A DNA stretch of 64,000 nt, taken from the NCBI RefSeq assembly GCF_007741535.1, contig NZ_CP036525.1:2666001-2730000 (forward strand). Reading direction: 5' to 3'. The notes under the pieces were generated by a model that saw only the letters and a program-made list of their open reading frames with translations, had not been told where the DNA came from and did no database searches. The translations under genes were made by a program, and so were the position numbers. This document shows positions 61,865 through 64,000 of the stretch, piece by piece. This DNA is from Rubripirellula lacrimiformis. Its GTDB lineage: Bacteria; Planctomycetota; Planctomycetia; Pirellulales; Pirellulaceae. Within the stretch, counting starts at the first letter, position 1. The number at the start of each line of letters is the position of its first letter.

Positions 61865-64000
61865 CTACTGGATTTCGATCACCACGCGTTGGTATCGGGA
61901 CAACGCTGGCGTGCCGTTGTCTGTCACCTCGCAAATGACATGGATGGTTTGTCCCTGTTTGCCTTGGTCGGGAACGACCACGGATGCCATTGGGGTGCCG
62001 GCATTTTGAATTTCGACTGCACCGCCGTAGGTGCCCGCTTCCTGGTACTGCCACCATCGGTAGGTCAGCAGGTCATTGTCCGGGTCGACGGTCTCTTCGG
62101 CGTTCATCGGGATCGTCGTCCCAGGCGGCGCCTGGAAGTCCAACGGATTGGTCAACGTAACGACCGGCGGATGGTTGGCACCATCGAACGGTTCGACACA
62201 CCAGTCGGCCCGTGCTGCGAAGTCGTTTTGCATCGCTGCGGTCCAACGCCAAATCGGCTTCAAGTATTGCGTCAGCTCGCGGTCATCGGGGATTGCTTGA
62301 CGCAGCCGAACACGCCCCCATGCCGAATCGCCATACCATCGGCCTGCGGGATACTCGTACGTTGGATCGGCCACTGGATCCAACCATGTGTTGTCTCGAA
62401 CCCGGGTATAGCGACCACCCCAGCCACCCCAGTCGGGAGATTCAAGACTGCGCAACCCTGTGGGGATCGTGTGCAAGAATGCTGGCGAATCGCCTTCGGA
62501 TCGGAAGTCGCCATCGACAAAATTGCCTTCGTCCGAATCGCGATTCGCCGTCGTGTGCGATTGGTACAGCGAACACAGTGGGCCGTGATCGGCCAGCACG
62601 TTTTGCTTCATCCACTGGCCCGCAAAGTATGTCTGCTGTTCGGCCGGAAGATACTTTTTCCAGTGATAGAAGATGGCGATGAATTGGTCCGAGATGATCG
62701 TCGGAATGTTGTACTTGCCCCAGTGCGGACGGATGTAGGACTGGTAAGTCGAATCCTGTTCCCAGATGAAAAAGAACCGCAGTTTTTGCGCCACGTAGGC
62801 CATCTTGTCGGGATGGTCGTCTTCGATCGTTTTCAGCGCTCGGGCGATCGTGTTGGTACCACCCCACGCTTGAATCCAGATCGGACGGTCATCGGATTCA
62901 TCCAGCAAGACTCGGGCGATGTGCTGGGATCCCGGCGTGATTTCATCCATCTCGCCCTCGGTTTTTACGTTCCCCAGAAACGTTCTTGCTTGCAGGAAAT
63001 CGGCTGTCGGATAGCCACTGTCATGCTGAATCAGGTTGGGGTGAACCGCGGCGTAGGCTTTCAAGTACGGCTGAACCCAATCGTCACCAGCCCATTTATG
63101 CCCATGCCAGTGATACTGAGAACTGGACGTCACGATCCCTTCGATATCCCATTGGTTGGCATACAGCAAGAATCGAACCATCGAGCATTCGTCATCAATC
63201 TCGCCGTCACTGGTAACGATGACACGCGGCTTGTCGGAAGATTTGGATGGATTCGAATCGCGAAGCAATTCAATCTTCGGGATCCAGTCACCGTCGAAGT
63301 TCACAGCGGTCGTGTTACGCGCCTTGAAGATGTTTTCCTTGGTGTATTCGGCCGCTTCTTCGTCGGTCAATTGATGAGTCCAAGGAAGGCGATTGTCGCT
63401 TTGAGACCCCGGTCCGTGGTTTTTGTATTCAGCGTAATACGCGGTTTGGTGGTTGGGGCGGCCTTTCCACGGCGACCATCCTTCGGCTCGGATATGCGAT
63501 CCAAGATCGCAGTTCAAAAAGACGACTCGCGCCGCGTTTCCCCATGGTCGGCCCAGTGCCGCGCGGGTCACATCTTCGTCGGCGTGCTTTTCGATCTTGC
63601 AGTTTTGGAAGACGTACCCAAATTGATTGACGTGCTTGCCGTTTTTTAATTTTTGGCTGTGCGCCGTGATCGTCGAATTTTTGCGACAGACGATCGTGCA
63701 AGCTTCGAACATTGCGATGCCATCGCCGTAAATGAAATCCGTTGTGCCTTCGATCCGGCAATCCTTGTGGTACGACCGGTTGTTGCCACCGGTGTAGTAA
63801 GTGTCTTGGAATCCCATGATTCGGCATTGAAAAAACACCGACCGATCACCATCCATTCGCAATGCTGCCGCCTGTCCTCCATCGATGCCGGATCGACTGT
63901 CGATCGTGTTTTGAAAGGTTACGTTTTCCGCGTAGAAACCATCCGCCATCACTCGAGTGCTGGCGTAGTCGGACGTCTTTCCGCCGTAGTTGTTGAAGGT
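61865..64000 (-). CDS. Pectinesterase-DUF1593 fusion (5' end beyond window)
   Basis: The frame is open to the window edge; about 711 residues are seen. Visible residues 1 to about 210 are a CE8 pectinesterase beta-helix: FYAENVTFQNTIDSRSG, GQAAALRMDGDRSVFFQCRI, catalytic Asp in GFQDTYY and TTDFIYGDG, and Arg in LGRPWG. From about 250 comes a DUF1593 (Sde182-type, nucleoside-hydrolase-like) domain: KPRVIVTSDGEIDDECSMVRF, with Asp residues resembling nucleoside-hydrolase ligands, and RPIWIQAWGGTNTIARAL. A C-terminal beta domain ends in RVVIEIQ. It is the first visible gene of a pectin operon with the lyase. Confidence 0.85.
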   Translation of the reverse strand, partial: TFNNYGGKTSDYASTRVMADGFYAENVTFQNTIDSRSGIDGGQAAALRMDGDRSVFFQCRIMGFQDTYYTGGNNRSYHKDCRIEGTTDFIYGDGIAMFEACTIVCRKNSTITAHSQKLKNGKHVNQFGYVFQNCKIEKHADEDVTRAALGRPWGNAARVVFLNCDLGSHIRAEGWSPWKGRPNHQTAYYAEYKNHGPGSQSDNRLPWTHQLTDEEAAEYTKENIFKARNTTAVNFDGDWIPKIELLRDSNPSKSSDKPRVIVTSDGEIDDECSMVRFLLYANQWDIEGIVTSSSQYHWHGHKWAGDDWVQPYLKAYAAVHPNLIQHDSGYPTADFLQARTFLGNVKTEGEMDEITPGSQHIARVLLDESDDRPIWIQAWGGTNTIARALKTIEDDHPDKMAYVAQKLRFFFIWEQDSTYQSYIRPHWGKYNIPTIISDQFIAIFYHWKKYLPAEQQTYFAGQWMKQNVLADHGPLCSLYQSHTTANRDSDEGNFVDGDFRSEGDSPAFLHTIPTGLRSLESPDWGGWGGRYTRVRDNTWLDPVADPTYEYPAGRWYGDSAWGRVRLRQAIPDDRELTQYLKPIWRWTAAMQNDFAARADWCVEPFDGANHPPVVTLTNPLDFQAPPGTTIPMNAEETVDPDNDLLTYRWWQYQEAGTYGGAVEIQNAGTPMASVVVPDQGKQGQTIHVICEVTDNGTPALSRYQRVVIEIQ

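Noticed and set aside
61793-63649. A 618-residue plus-strand frame opposite the pectinesterase fusion
   Set aside because: It is the antisense of clear CE8 and DUF1593 motifs; its own translation has no recognisable domain.

Overview
The window looks like a chromosomal segment of a marine planctomycete of the Pirellulaceae type (Rhodopirellula, Rubripirellula or a close relative). The evidence is the gene content: a secreted sulfatase, a coupled DUF1552/DUF1592 pair, DUF4332, DUF4380 and DUF2617 proteins, a Bat-type MoxR/DUF58/VWA operon, and genes resembling tetrahydromethanopterin-linked C1 cofactor genes. Spacers are rich in hairpin-forming repeats. No rRNA or tRNA gene and no CRISPR array was recognised.

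Layout. (1) 1-6678, + strand: a compact beta-oxidation operon: the end of an acyl-CoA ligase, thiolase, FadB/FadJ-type bifunctional enzyme, acyl-CoA dehydrogenase and patatin lipase. (2) 6746-8354: two small minus-strand genes (DUF2007 plus zinc ribbon; DUF4332). (3) 8613-12412: 19 tandem units of about 118 bp, each able to fold like a cloverleaf. Unit 18 is split by an IS1182-type insertion sequence at 10644-12217 with 16-bp terminal repeats and a likely 5-bp target duplication. (4) 12506-25916: mixed housekeeping and envelope genes: DUF4380, a beta-barrel protein, TrpG/PabA, DUF2617, a HisA-like barrel, YmdB, an octaheme cytochrome with TPRs, a GH10 xylanase, and an operon of alpha/beta hydrolase, CitG-like protein and PTPS. 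(5) 26570-29670: poly-gamma-glutamate genes pgsB, pgsC and a PgsW-like gene. (6) 29900-33322: a CehA/McbA-like protein divergent from a sulfatase. (7) 33848-41097: a four-gene Bat operon on the minus strand. (8) 41243-43860: a flippase-like membrane protein and an LptF/LptG permease. (9) 44885-53975: peroxiredoxin, a histidine kinase/receiver pair divergent from an NtrC-type regulator, DoxX, a PQQ-like propeller, and a probable cis-3-hydroxyproline dehydratase divergent from a PAS-AraC regulator. (10) 54495-64000: DUF1552/DUF1592, a DJ-1/PfpI protein, a pectate lyase and a pectinesterase-DUF1593 fusion that runs off the window.

How it fits together. The first operon could release fatty acids (patatin), activate them (ligase) and oxidise them fully. 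The right end encodes pectin demethylation and cleavage. GH10 and the sulfatase add to a polysaccharide-degrading lifestyle. The HisA-like, CitG-like and PTPS genes suggest pterin or methanofuran cofactor synthesis for C1 metabolism.

The least explained material is non-coding: the cloverleaf array with a solo relic at 42463-42541; a composite hairpin element in inverted copies at 43977-44665 and 53985-54440 with a decayed third copy near 33331-33770; a long palindrome pair at 26211-26349 and 44728-44798; three perfect 16-bp repeats upstream of the DUF1552 gene; and a relic of a pectate-lyase gene end at 58820-58943.
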